64,000 bases of DNA from CAYTBN01 sp964436045 (GTDB lineage Bacteria > Myxococcota_A > UBA796 > UBA9615 > CAYRNR01). The translations under genes were made by a program, and so were the position numbers. Below the pieces are notes generated by a model. It ran no database searches, was not told the origin of the DNA, and worked only from the letters and a program-made list of their open reading frames with translations. This document shows, piece after piece, positions 29,759-38,409 of this stretch (position 1 is the stretch's first letter; each line of letters opens with the position of its first letter). The stretch is from positions 1-64,000 of the forward strand of contig CAYTBN010000026.1 of assembly GCA_964436045.1 (NCBI GenBank), written 5' to 3'.

Positions 29759-30754
29759 TTGGCCCACGCTCTGGCCCTCGACAGCCGCGACATCGCCATC
29801 GACCTGCATGGCCTGCTCCGCGACATGGATCCTGCCCGCTGGCAGGACGAGGTCGAGACCGCCCTCCAGCAGCGGATGGTGGAGATCGAGGACCGGATCG
29901 ACACCATCCGCGTTCGCTTCGAGCCGCTCAAGGAGACCGCCACCGACGAGTCCCTGGCCGCGGTCGAGGAGTGCCTCGACGCGCTCTCCGACCTGCTGAA
30001 CGAGTGCGCCCCGGCCGCGGACCTGTCGCGGACGGATCTGCGCAGGGAGTGGATGGGCTTCCGCCAGCAGCTCCAGCCGGCCTACCAGGGACTCGCCGAC
30101 AGCCTGCGGCTCTCGCGGATCCACGTGCCGTCCCTGCGACCCACGAATTACACGCGCAACCTGTTCCACGTGGGCAACGCGCTGTTCTGCCTGGTCCTGG
30201 TGGAAACCGTCCTGACCGGGATCTGGATGCCCATCGCCGCGTTCTTCGTGGCCGGTGCCGCGTGGTCGATGGAGTTCGGCAAACGTCGTGAAGCCCGGGT
30301 CGACAAGCTCACCTGGGCCGTGCTGGGCAAGATGGGCCACCCCCACGAGCGGCGGCGGATCAACTCCGCGACCTGGTTCTCGTCTGCCCTGCTCCTGCTC
30401 TCCCTGACCGGCTCGTCGTTGATCGCCGCGCTGGGCCTGACCGTGCTGGGCCTGGCCGACCCCGCCGCCGGCCTGGTGGGCCGCCGCTTCGGCCGCATCA
30501 AGCTGATCCACGGCCGCTCGCTGGAGGGCACCACCGCCTTTGTCGTGGTCGGCGCGCTCGGCTGCCTGGGCGTGCTGACCCTGTGGCACCCGTTGCTTGG
30601 CTGGTCGACGATGGTCGGCATCACCCTCGCCGCCGTCATCCCCGGCGCCCTCGCCGAGCTCTTCGCCCACAAGATCGACGACAACCTCCTCGTCCCCATG
30701 GCCGCCGCCGCCGGCGCCATCGCCTACTGCCTGGTCGCCGGGATTCCTCTCTAG
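29759..30754 (+). CDS. CTP-dependent lipid kinase-like membrane protein (dolichol/phytol kinase family)
   Basis: 331 residues from TTG 29759, well spaced from GGGAGG. The first ~135 residues are soluble and helical; about six membrane helices follow. The CTP-binding signature is visible: L-A-D-P-A-A-G-L-V-G-R-R-F-G near 235, then G-R-S-L-E-G-T-T-A-F. The family phosphorylates polyprenols, phytol or diacylglycerol with CTP at the membrane. The soluble N-terminal part is unusual for it. Substrate unknown. Confidence 0.75.
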   Translation: MAHALALDSRDIAIDLHGLLRDMDPARWQDEVETALQQRMVEIEDRIDTIRVRFEPLKETATDESLAAVEECLDALSDLLNECAPAADLSRTDLRREWMGFRQQLQPAYQGLADSLRLSRIHVPSLRPTNYTRNLFHVGNALFCLVLVETVLTGIWMPIAAFFVAGAAWSMEFGKRREARVDKLTWAVLGKMGHPHERRRINSATWFSSALLLLSLTGSSLIAALGLTVLGLADPAAGLVGRRFGRIKLIHGRSLEGTTAFVVVGALGCLGVLTLWHPLLGWSTMVGITLAAVIPGALAELFAHKIDDNLLVPMAAAAGAIAYCLVAGIPL

Positions 30755-30770
30755 GAGCGTTGGGGGAAAC

Positions 30771-30944
30771 TCAACCGGGCAGGTCGTCCACGGACACGAT
30801 GGGGGTGTCGACGCGGACCGGTTGCCAGGCGTAAAGCGAGCGGACGACGCGGCGGGCGTCGGCGGTGTCCATGCCCGGACTCAGCTTGCGGGTGACGGTG
30901 ACGTAGAACTCCGCGAGCACCTGGAACGAGAGCTTGCCCTTCTA
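30771..30944 (-). pseudogene. PIN-domain (VapC-type) toxin remnant
   Basis: After an in-frame TAG (30942-30944) the minus strand reads K-L-S-F-Q-V-L-A-E-F-Y-V-T-V-T-R-K-L and on through A-R-R-V-V-R-S-L-Y-A-W to a TGA at 30771. This is the central helical block of PIN ribonucleases. The catalytic Asp at the N-terminus and the later acidic residues are missing, and no antitoxin gene is next to it. A decayed addiction module is the simplest reading. Confidence 0.65.
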
Positions 30945-30981
30945 GGGGTACACGAGCTTCGTGTCAAAGCCCTCCGGGTGC

Positions 30982-31395
30982 TCAGCCCTCCGCAAGCCGG
31001 TCCCGGATCAAGCCGAAGAACGCCCCTGCCGGTCCGGCGAAGTGCCAGCCCAGGTGCTCGGCGCAGGCGGCGCAGACTCCATAGTTCCAGGCGTAGCCCG
31101 GGAACCAGGTGAACTCCGTGGTCCGCTCGCCGACGACCTCGCAGCCGTCGGCCCGGTCGAAGCAGCGGATCTCGAACAGGACTCCGGACGGGTTGAAGAA
31201 GGTGTGTACGTGCTGCCCGTCCACCTCGCCGACCGCCGCCCGATCGGTCACTGGCGCCCCGCAGGCGCGGCAACGGATCGCCCGCTCGGTGTCGGTGGTG
31301 GATTCCCCATCGGGGTCGCCGGTCGGTGCCGCGGGGCCGGCACGGTCGCGCTGGCGGAGGCAGTGTCGCGGGACGGAGGGTGGTCCGGGCTCCAT
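30982..31395 (-). CDS. Cereblon-like CULT-domain protein
   Basis: 137 residues from ATG 31395. Residues ~38-120 match the CULT domain of cereblon and its bacterial homologues. The zinc pairs C42-x-x-C45 and C108-x-x-C111, the N-P-x-G turn at 68-71, and W-F-P-G-Y-A-W with Trp97, Trp103 and Trp117 have the same spacing as Trp380, Trp386 and Trp400 of human cereblon, the cage that binds thalidomide-type rings. The residue equivalent to His378 is Phe95. Bacterial CULT proteins have no settled function. The protein stands alone, with no Lon domain, next to the PIN remnant. Confidence 0.88.
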   Translation of the reverse strand: MEPGPPSVPRHCLRQRDRAGPAAPTGDPDGESTTDTERAIRCRACGAPVTDRAAVGEVDGQHVHTFFNPSGVLFEIRCFDRADGCEVVGERTTEFTWFPGYAWNYGVCAACAEHLGWHFAGPAGAFFGLIRDRLAEG

Positions 31396-31529
31396 GTCCC
31401 CACTGTAGCGCGGGTGGCAAACGGCGGGATGGCGTAATTCGTCATGGCGACCTAAAATAGCCTCAACAACCAACGCGCCCCACCGGAGGGTGGGGACGGG
31501 GCGGGGGGGACGCGAAGGAGAGAGGTTCC

Positions 31530-31733
31530 ATGACAGACACCCTGGTGATCTGCCAGAGCTGTGGCGACTCGGTGAAGGCGGACGAATTCGAGCCGGGCGT
31601 CTCGCTGATCTGCGAGGACTGCGATCCCAAGGGGCAGGACGACGCTCCGCCGGACCTGGCGGCGGCGGGCGACGAGGTCTGGCACGACTACGAGCTGGGC
31701 CGCTGGCCATCGAACTGCCGGCCACGCCGATGA
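31530..31733 (+). CDS. Small zinc-ribbon protein
   Basis: 67 residues from ATG 31530, with AAGGAGAG upstream and a TAAAAT box near 31454. C-Q-S-C-G at 8-12 and C-E-D-C-D at 28-32 make one zinc-ribbon; an acidic linker and a basic tail follow. Partner or nucleic-acid binding is possible. Function unknown. Confidence 0.65.
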   Translation: MTDTLVICQSCGDSVKADEFEPGVSLICEDCDPKGQDDAPPDLAAAGDEVWHDYELGRWPSNCRPRR

Positions 31734-31738
31734 GCGGC

Positions 31739-31787
31739 GGGTACCCCGACTAGACCCCCGACGGGGGGTACCCCGACTAGACCCCCG
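31739..31787. repeat. Tandem duplication, 22-bp unit with 27-bp period
   Basis: GGGTACCCCGACTAGACCCC plus two bases occurs at 31739-31760 and again, identical, at 31766-31787. The second copy contains the stop codon of the SDR gene. Complementary C and G runs could also fold into a hairpin between the convergent genes. Confidence 0.85.
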
Positions 31788-32631
31788 GCGGCGGGATCCG
31801 GGAGAGGACCTGGTCGACGCCGGGGAGGTCGAGAGGCAGGCACCGCCGGACCTTGGCCAGGTCGAGGCGCAGGTCCAGAGGTATGTGCGCGCTGGCGTCG
31901 GCGCCCAGGCCGGTGCTCAGTCGCTCGCGACCGGGAACTCCCCACCAGTCCAGCAGCCGGCGACCGAAGCCCTCCCGGGACAGGACCTGCTCGCCAGCCA
32001 CGTTGAACCGGCCGCCCAGTCGTCCCTCGGTCAGCAGCACCAGCGCCTCGGCCAGGGTCTCGACCCACACCGGCTGCCGCAGCACATCGGTGAACAGGGC
32101 CAGGGGCTCGCCCGCCGCCAGCCGCGCGGCAAACCCAGCGGTGCCGCGGTCCATCTGCCGCAGGCCGTAGATCAACGAGGTGCGCACGATGGCCGCGCCC
32201 GGCACGGCGTCCAGGGCCTCGCGCTCGGCGGCGGCCTTGCTGCGACCGTAGACGTTGATCGGCGCGGGCTCGGCGTCATCCGGGTAGGGCGCGCGATCCC
32301 CGCCGTGGACCATGTCCGACGAGACGTGAATCAGGTGGGCGTCGGCCGCGGCTGCCGCCCGGGCCACGTTGCGCGTGCCGTCGCGGTTGACGGCCATCAT
32401 CCGCACGTCGTCGCCCTGGCCCGGGTTGATCGCCGCCGCGTGGATCACGGCGTCAGCCGCCGCCCCCCGCAGTGCCCTTTCGATCTCCCGGGGATCCACG
32501 ATATCGGCGGCGACCTGATCGCCGGTCGGGCCCCCGCGAACGACGGCAATGAGTTCGTGCCCGCGCCGGCTCGCGGCCGCGCAGATGCATCGCCCCAGGT
32601 ATCCCGCCGCACCGGTGATCAACACACGCAT
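31777..32631 (-). CDS. Extended SDR, RmlD-like NAD(P)-dependent reductase
   Basis: 284 residues from ATG 32631. It has a Rossmann motif G-A-A-G-Y-L-G at 7-13, S-S-D-M-V-H-G near 103 and the catalytic Y-G-R-S-K near 128. The order and the late R-Q-P-V-W-V-E segment resemble dTDP-4-dehydrorhamnose reductases. A sugar-nucleotide substrate is likely but not shown, and no rhamnose cluster is next to it. Confidence 0.8.
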   Translation of the reverse strand: MRVLITGAAGYLGRCICAAASRRGHELIAVVRGGPTGDQVAADIVDPREIERALRGAAADAVIHAAAINPGQGDDVRMMAVNRDGTRNVARAAAAADAHLIHVSSDMVHGGDRAPYPDDAEPAPINVYGRSKAAAEREALDAVPGAAIVRTSLIYGLRQMDRGTAGFAARLAAGEPLALFTDVLRQPVWVETLAEALVLLTEGRLGGRFNVAGEQVLSREGFGRRLLDWWGVPGRERLSTGLGADASAHIPLDLRLDLAKVRRCLPLDLPGVDQVLSRIPPPGV

Positions 32632-32650
32632 CGCCTCTCACAGGTTGTGA

Positions 32651-32743
32651 TTTTATACCGACACCATCGGCCAGGACGAGGTGATGTTCATGTGGGAGAA
32701 CCAGTACGACTCGGGGACGGACACCATGGTCCGGGTCAAGTAG
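32651..32743 (+). pseudogene. C-terminal gene fragment
   Basis: Between an in-frame TGA at 32648 and TAG at 32741 the plus strand reads D-E-V-M-F-M-W-E-N-Q-Y-D, then S-G-T-D-T-M-V-R-V-K. The composition and the tidy ending suggest the last 30 residues of a lost protein. It has no usable start. Family unknown. Confidence 0.3.
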
Positions 32744-32750
32744 CTCCGTC

Positions 32751-33116
32751 CTACCCCTCCTCGCCCCCCTCGCCCTCGCCCCACTCTTCTTCGATCATCG
32801 TCGACAGGATCGCCACCGCCTCGTCGGCTCGGGACTTGTCCACGTGTACCTGCACCGGTCCGAACAGGGCGGTCCCGGCGACACCCGCGCCGTAGAGCCC
32901 GTGCACGCCCTCGCCGCGCATGTGGTAGGCGATGCCCTCCCCTTCCAGCATCGACTTGGCCACCGCGATGTCGCCCGCGCTGGTGAGGTTGAGCACGGGG
33001 CACAGCTCGACCGTGTCGGGTTCCATGGGGGGGTCGTCGCCCAGGGGTACTCCGCAGTCGGCGCAGGACACCACCTCGTCCACGTACTCGGTGCCGCAGC
33101 TCGGGCAGTAGCGCAT
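32751..33116 (-). CDS. Zinc-ribbon plus DUF2007-like protein
   Basis: 121 residues from ATG 33116 with GGAAGG five nt upstream. The open frame extends to 33233 without a site. C-P-S-C-G near 4 and C-A-D-C-G near 19 form a zinc ribbon. Residues ~45-110 (A-K-S-M-L-E-G-E-G-I-A-Y-H, then V-H-V-D-K-S-R-A-D-E-A) match the DUF2007 putative signal-transducing domain. Ligand unknown. Confidence 0.7.
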   Translation of the reverse strand: MRYCPSCGTEYVDEVVSCADCGVPLGDDPPMEPDTVELCPVLNLTSAGDIAVAKSMLEGEGIAYHMRGEGVHGLYGAGVAGTALFGPVQVHVDKSRADEAVAILSTMIEEEWGEGEGGEEG

Positions 33117-33247
33117 CGAAGCCTTCCGTCCCGGGGCTGGCGCCCCTCCCACAGCGTAGGTGTTGCTCCCCAGGCCGACAAGCACGAAGGGGATGACGTC
33201 CGGGGTTCCAGCGAATACCATCCCTGCGTTCAAGCCGTGAGGTTACC

Positions 33248-34255
33248 GTGACCCAGGCCCCTTCCTTCGCCCCCGTCGCCGGCCGCTGGGGGAGCTACCT
33301 GTTCCCCGCCCTGGGGCTGGCGTTCTGCGCCGCCAACTCGCTGGGCGCCGAGATCGCCTGCGTCACCACGGGCTGCACGGTGTATGCCGAGTACACCTTC
33401 GGGGGGCTCTCGTTCTGGGTCTGGGGCACCGTTGCCTTCGCGGGACTGCTGCTTTGCGCACCGCTGGACCGCTGGCGCTCCGGCATCTTCCTGGCCGCAA
33501 CCAGCGCCGTGCTGCTGGCCGATCTGGGATTCCTGGTGTGGCAGATCGTCTTCCTCCCCTGCACCAGCTGCATGGTGGCCGCACTGCTGATCGGCCTGTC
33601 CCAGGTGTCGGCGATCCTGGCCGGTGGAGCGCCGTCACCGCCCCGGCCCCTGTTCCGCCGACTGGCGTGGGCCTGCCTGCTGGCCTGGACCGGCCTGATG
33701 CTGGTCGACGGGGTCGACGCCGTGCGGGAGCGGGCGCGGCCGTGGCCGATCTACGGCGATCCGGACACCGCTCACTACGCGATCTGGTTCTCGCTGAACT
33801 GCCCCAACTGCCGCGAGACGATGCAGACCATCCTCGAGGCCCCGGGGATGATGGACGACGTTGTCCTCTACCCCCTGGCCAAGGACGCGGACGACCTCGA
33901 ACGCTTCTTCGTGATGTTCTGCGGCCTGCGCCACGACCGGGAGCTCGGGGATGTCCTCGACGAGAGCTGGGAGACCGAGTCGTGCGACGTGGACGAACTG
34001 GACCTGACCCGCGGTGAGGCAGCCACCCTCCGGCTGCGCCTGGCGTGGAACAAGGCCCTGCTGGTGCGCCGCGGCCACCGCGTCGTGCCCGTTCTGGAGT
34101 CCAGCCGGTTGATCGTCGTGGACGAATCGACCTGCGACACGGGCCAGGTGGCGCTGGACGTGGGCGGCGACGTGCCCCCCTGGGTGAACGACGACGATCC
34201 CGCCGACGCGGAGCTGTGCGGCGACGATCTCCCCCAGGGATGTTCGATCGAGTAG
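33248..34255 (+). CDS. VKOR-type membrane protein fused to a thioredoxin-like domain
   Basis: 335 residues from GTG 33248. Four or five membrane helices in residues 15-150 carry the VKOR cysteines: a loop pair Cys38/Cys43 and the active C-T-S-C at 105-108. A thioredoxin-like domain follows, with C-P-N-C at 185-188. Such fusions reoxidise their own thioredoxin using quinone and so drive disulfide formation in the periplasm, in place of DsbA/DsbB. That suits a genome rich in exported Cys-repeat proteins. The C-terminus adds Cys residues of unknown role. Confidence 0.75.
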   Translation: MTQAPSFAPVAGRWGSYLFPALGLAFCAANSLGAEIACVTTGCTVYAEYTFGGLSFWVWGTVAFAGLLLCAPLDRWRSGIFLAATSAVLLADLGFLVWQIVFLPCTSCMVAALLIGLSQVSAILAGGAPSPPRPLFRRLAWACLLAWTGLMLVDGVDAVRERARPWPIYGDPDTAHYAIWFSLNCPNCRETMQTILEAPGMMDDVVLYPLAKDADDLERFFVMFCGLRHDRELGDVLDESWETESCDVDELDLTRGEAATLRLRLAWNKALLVRRGHRVVPVLESSRLIVVDESTCDTGQVALDVGGDVPPWVNDDDPADAELCGDDLPQGCSIE

Positions 34256-34264
34256 CGCGACACC

Positions 34265-34978
34265 CTACTGCAAGAAGCGGTAGAGCCAGTCCTCGGGTTC
34301 GAGGGTGATCGAAGAGGCTGGCAGCAGCAGCCGGGAACTCCCCGCCCGCTTGGGCCGGACGATCACCGGAGCCTCGATCCCCCGCTGCTGGAACCACTGG
34401 CGCAGGCGAGCCCACAGCCGGTTGATATCGCCGTGCTCCTGCTGCTTCTTGTCCCCTCGCCAGACGATGGACCGCAGGTCGGCGTCGGGCACCGGTCCCC
34501 GCCGGTCCCGGTGGTAGACCGCGAGTACGGACAGGGCCAGCCCCAGCTGGTAGGGGATGGTGTCCCGGATTCCGATGCCCTTGTTCTGGTAGTCGACCAC
34601 GAACAGGTCGGGGTGCAGCTCGATCTTGAGCACCGTGCTGTCGGGGCGCGCCACCGTGGTGGCCGCCTCCATCGGCGGGGGGGTCATCGCCGCGATGTTC
34701 AGCTCCATCACCTCGCCGATGGTGATCACGTCCCCCACGTGCAGGGCCTGGCCCGATGCACCGACGCCCCGCCCGTTGACCAGCGTCCCGTTCTGGGAGC
34801 CCAGGTCCCACAATCGATAGCCGGGGCCGTCGGGGATGATCTCCATGTGACGGCGGCTGACGAAGCTCTTGTCGAGGACCAGATCGGCCCATTCGGGATC
34901 CCGGCCCACACGGAGGCCGTGTTGCGCCGCGACCTCGTCCCCCTCGAGCCTGATGACGATCATCGCTCCCTTCCCCAT
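34265..34978 (-). CDS. FHA-domain regulator
   Basis: 237 residues from ATG 34978; an in-frame ATG at 34963 with GGAAGG before it may be the real start. The FHA domain (about 8-95) has V-G-R-D, S-F-V-S-R-R-H-M-E and S-Q-N-G-T-L-V-N-G, a full phosphothreonine pocket. Residues ~115-237 look like a winged-helix or receiver-output domain rich in Trp and Arg. It lies 94 nt from the kinase gene on the same strand, so the kinase may phosphorylate its partners. Confidence 0.8.
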   Translation of the reverse strand: MGKGAMIVIRLEGDEVAAQHGLRVGRDPEWADLVLDKSFVSRRHMEIIPDGPGYRLWDLGSQNGTLVNGRGVGASGQALHVGDVITIGEVMELNIAAMTPPPMEAATTVARPDSTVLKIELHPDLFVVDYQNKGIGIRDTIPYQLGLALSVLAVYHRDRRGPVPDADLRSIVWRGDKKQQEHGDINRLWARLRQWFQQRGIEAPVIVRPKRAGSSRLLLPASSITLEPEDWLYRFLQ

Positions 34979-35071
34979 CCGGAAAACGCACCGCTGGTCA
35001 GCGGCGCAGAACGATTCTGCCAGGTTTCGATGCGGGAACCAAGGACGAGGGCGGCGGCCCGGTAGAGGCCG

Positions 35072-36913
35072 TCAGCGGGCGGCGGGACTGAGCCGGATGT
35101 CGCGGTTGGGGCCGGCGGAGAGGGCCACGGTCTGCTGGCGGTACCAGCCCAGATCGTTGCTGATGAACTCGAACTCGTGCTTGCCCACCTGTAGCGACAG
35201 CAGGTGGATCGGCGTCTTGCCGATGAAGTGCCCGCCGACCCAGACGTCCACCGGGTCTCCCGAGTAGATGGCGATGGTCCCCATGACCGGGGGTGGCCTT
35301 GGAGTGGCTTCCTCCTCCGCTGCGCCGCGGGGCCGGTTCTTGCGGGCCTTCTCCTCCTCCTCCTGGATGGTGATCGGCACCAGGTCGGGGAGACTCACGA
35401 TGCGGGGGAAAGCCCCCTCTGCCGCAGCGGTCGCCGGATCCACGGGCGTCACGACGGCGCCGTCACCGCCCGCGTCCTCGATCACGATCTCGCTGCCGGA
35501 CGGTTCCGCGGGCTGGGTCGGCGAGCGCTCCTCGGAGGTCCGGGCGGGCTCGGCTGTCGCCGGGCCGCCCAATCGCTCGGCGTGCCGAAGCGCGAACAGC
35601 AGCACGCTGACCACCGCCAACCCCGCCGCCAGGATCAGCATGACCGTGGTCAGGGAGCGCCGGCCGGGCACCGGAGCGTCCGCCGCTGTCGGGGCCCGGG
35701 GCTCGCCGCTGCGGAGCGCCGGATTCGACGGCTGGGACGGCTGGACGAGGGCATCGACGGGAAGCGCCCGCGGATGACGGCGGGGGAGCGGCGCAGGGGG
35801 AACCGACCATTCCGTGCCCTGCGGGCGCTGGCCGGGCGCGTGGAAGGCCGCTCCCTGGGACTGGCCGGGATGAGGCTTCGCCCCCTCGACCCGCGCCACC
35901 GGGACCTGCAGCCGCCGCGCCGACGGGGGTGCCATCCGCTCCAGGGTGTCGCCCTCGTCCTGGTCGCCCCCGGGCGCCTGCTCCATGTTCAGCAGGGCGT
36001 CCACGAATCGCAGCGCCAGCTTCCCCGGTGGCTCGGTGCCCGTGTGATGCAGGAACTTGTTGAGCACCAGAAGCAGCTCCTGGGGGTGGTCGTAGCGCTG
36101 GTCCACGTCCTTGATCAGGCAGCGCTCGAGGGCTTCGACCAGGGCCGGATGGGTGTCGGGCCGGACCACGTACAGGGGGATCGGATCGACGTTGAGCACC
36201 ATGTTGAAGGTCTCGAAGTCCGACGTGCCCTGGAACGCGCGTTTGCCCGACAGAAGTTCGTATGCGACCGCGCCGAGGGCGTAGAGGTCGGAGCGGATGT
36301 CCAGGTCCTCGTTGAGGATCTGCTCCGGGGACATGTACGCGTACTTGCCCACCAGGTGCCCCGTCTCGGTGCGGGACGCCGAGAACGCGGTGCGGGCCAC
36401 ACCGAAGTCGATGAGCTTGGGTAGCGCTTCCTCGGAGACCAGGATGTTCGACGGGCTGATGTCCCGGTGCACCAGGCTCAGATTGCGGCCGTCCTCGGTG
36501 GTGGCGTCGGCCATGTAGGCCAGGGCCGACGCGATACCCGCGATGAAGTAGGCCGCGACCTCCTGGGGGATGCCGCCCTTGATCCGCCGGGCGCGGGCGA
36601 TGACGTTTGCCAGGTTCAGCCCGACGATCTCCTCCATCAGCATGTAGTGGTGGCCTTCCACCTCCCGGTAGTCGAGCACCCTGGCGATGTTCTTGTGGTG
36701 CAACCGCAGACCCAGGTCCGCCTCGTCGCGGAACCGCCCCACCAGGATCGAGTCCTCGTTGTACTGGGGCAGCATGTGCTTGACGACCACGCGCATGGTC
36801 TCGCCGCCGGGGAGCCTCTTCTGCCCCCGGAACAGCTCGGCCATGCCGCCCATGGCGAAGCGCTCGGGGGATTCCACCCCCAGCTGGTCCGGAAGCGATA
36901 CGACGACGACCAC
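35072..36913 (-). CDS. Transmembrane Ser/Thr protein kinase with PEGA domain
   Basis: 613 residues from GTG 36913; the start is not certain. The kinase domain (about 15-290) is complete: G-G-M-A-E-L glycine loop, V-V-K-H lysine, H-R-D-I-S-P-S-N near 150, D-F-G near 170 and S-P-E-Q. A Pro-rich linker leads to one membrane helix (about 420-440). An acidic, coiled extracytoplasmic stretch and a PEGA domain (V-D-V-W-V-G-G-H-F-I-G-K-T-P) close the chain. This is the usual myxobacterial receptor layout; the PEGA part may bind the envelope. Confidence 0.9.
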   Translation of the reverse strand: MVVVVSLPDQLGVESPERFAMGGMAELFRGQKRLPGGETMRVVVKHMLPQYNEDSILVGRFRDEADLGLRLHHKNIARVLDYREVEGHHYMLMEEIVGLNLANVIARARRIKGGIPQEVAAYFIAGIASALAYMADATTEDGRNLSLVHRDISPSNILVSEEALPKLIDFGVARTAFSASRTETGHLVGKYAYMSPEQILNEDLDIRSDLYALGAVAYELLSGKRAFQGTSDFETFNMVLNVDPIPLYVVRPDTHPALVEALERCLIKDVDQRYDHPQELLLVLNKFLHHTGTEPPGKLALRFVDALLNMEQAPGGDQDEGDTLERMAPPSARRLQVPVARVEGAKPHPGQSQGAAFHAPGQRPQGTEWSVPPAPLPRRHPRALPVDALVQPSQPSNPALRSGEPRAPTAADAPVPGRRSLTTVMLILAAGLAVVSVLLFALRHAERLGGPATAEPARTSEERSPTQPAEPSGSEIVIEDAGGDGAVVTPVDPATAAAEGAFPRIVSLPDLVPITIQEEEEKARKNRPRGAAEEEATPRPPPVMGTIAIYSGDPVDVWVGGHFIGKTPIHLLSLQVGKHEFEFISNDLGWYRQQTVALSAGPNRDIRLSPAAR

Positions 36914-37079
36914 GTGGTTACCTGCCTGGCTCGGTTCCCAGGTTCGATGTTACAGGCGGACGCCGATGGTGACCAACGGGGCACATTCGCCGATTTTTTC
37001 CGTCGAGCCGGAATACCCGCGCCCGCGCACCGTAACTGGGCGCGAACACACGGTCGGACGACGACCGGAGGAGGAAAAG

Positions 37080-37448
37080 ATGAATCACCTGCGAAACCTC
37101 CAGCTGGTCAACTACTTCACCGCCGCCTTCTATGCCGCGCTGGGCATCGTCCTCGCCCCCCTGACCGTCGGCCTACTGCACCTGTTCGGCGCCGAGATCC
37201 GCCCCGGCGAGGTGGCGGGCCTCTACGGTGGGCTGGCGCTGGGCACGGCGATCTGCCTGGGCCTGGCGGCGTTCGCGTTCACCATGGGCCGCCGGATTGC
37301 CCGCGGCTCCTGGCGCTGGCCCCAGACCATCTATGCCGTGATCTCGGCGGCCAACAATCCCCCCATCGGGATGGTCTATGCGGCCTACGCCATGTGGGTC
37401 TGCTGGGCCAACCCCGAGACCCGGGGAGCCTTCGAGCGCGCCGCCTGA
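37080..37448 (+). CDS. Small integral membrane protein
   Basis: 122 residues from ATG 37080 directly after GGAGGAGGAAAAG. Hydrophobic stretches at about 12-36, 47-70 and 82-110 predict three or four helices. It has no enzyme motif and no family was recognised. It stands between two minus-strand genes. Confidence 0.6.
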   Translation: MNHLRNLQLVNYFTAAFYAALGIVLAPLTVGLLHLFGAEIRPGEVAGLYGGLALGTAICLGLAAFAFTMGRRIARGSWRWPQTIYAVISAANNPPIGMVYAAYAMWVCWANPETRGAFERAA

Positions 37449-37462
37449 TCCCGCGCCCTCGC

Positions 37463-38342
37463 CTACGAGGAGCCCAACGCCCGCGCCGCCCGCACCACGC
37501 CGTCTCGCCAGCCATCCAGCGCCGCCAGCCCCAGGGCCAATCGGAAACAGTCCTGGGCCCCGTCCGCCTCCCCCCGCAGGGTGTGCATCAATCCACGGTT
37601 CAGCGCAGCCCGGGCACGCAGGACCGGCGGCAACTCCTGATCGCCGGTCAACTCATCGAGCAGCTCGGCCGCCCGGCGACGGTCCCCGCGTTCCAGCAAC
37701 AGAGCGGCCCAGCCCAGCCCGGCCCGGGCGGCCAGATGCGGAAGACCCTCGGCGCGTGCGGCGGTGCCGACCTGATCGAACAGCTTGCGGGCCAACCCCT
37801 TGGGCCCGGTGCGGGCGAGGGTCTCGGCGATGCGAGACTCCAGCGACAGCCGCGGCCGCGGGCGCCCCACCGCGGACCAGGGTGTCGATGGCCTGCCCGG
37901 GCATCCCCAGCGCCACGAAGCGCTCCGCCGCCTGCTCGTAGAACCCCGCCTTGGCCAGCCACTCGGCGGCCCGGGTCGGTTCGTCGATCAGCTCCAGCAG
38001 CTCGGCCGCTTTGCCCGGATTCCCCGCCTTGCCGTGGTAGTGCACCGCCCAGCGAATCGCCTTCTTCTGATCGGCGACGGCCTTGCCCCGCTCCTGGAGC
38101 CGCACGGCCGACTTCTCGGCCACCGCCGCCGCCCGGGCGTACTCCCCGGCCTTTGCATACGCCGCCCCCGCCTCCTCGTGCCGCCCCAGCACCTCGAGCA
38201 CCCGCCCCAGATCGCCCCAGCACTCCCCCTTCCCGTAGGCCAGCGCCGCCTGCTTGGGATTCCCCCGCGACTCGAACGCCAGCCCCGCCTCCCGGTACTT
38301 TCCAGCGGCGAGCAGGGCTTTGGCTTCTCGGGTGGTGGTCAA
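37463..38342 (-). pseudogene. TPR-like helical-repeat protein, frameshifted at a G run
   Basis: From ATG 38342 the frame gives repeated Ala-rich helical pairs (K-A-L-L-A-A-G-K-Y-R-E-A-G, A-A-L-A-Y-G-K and others) to about 37865. There, within GGTGGGGCGCCC on the minus strand, the coding frame shifts and continues R-P-R-P-R-L-S-L-E-S to the stop at 37463. Removing one G would give a ~292-residue soluble TPR scaffold. It follows the pilT/kinase module by 67 nt on the same strand. Confidence 0.7.
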
Positions 38343-38409
38343 CGGCGTCCCCTGTTCGGGGGATTCTAGCGGGGATCGGCGGGGACGGACAGCGGCAGAG
38401 GGCCCGGTG

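Noticed and set aside
30754..31530. Search for a VapB-type antitoxin beside the PIN remnant
   Set aside because: No short frame with an AbrB, RHH or Phd pattern was found on either strand.
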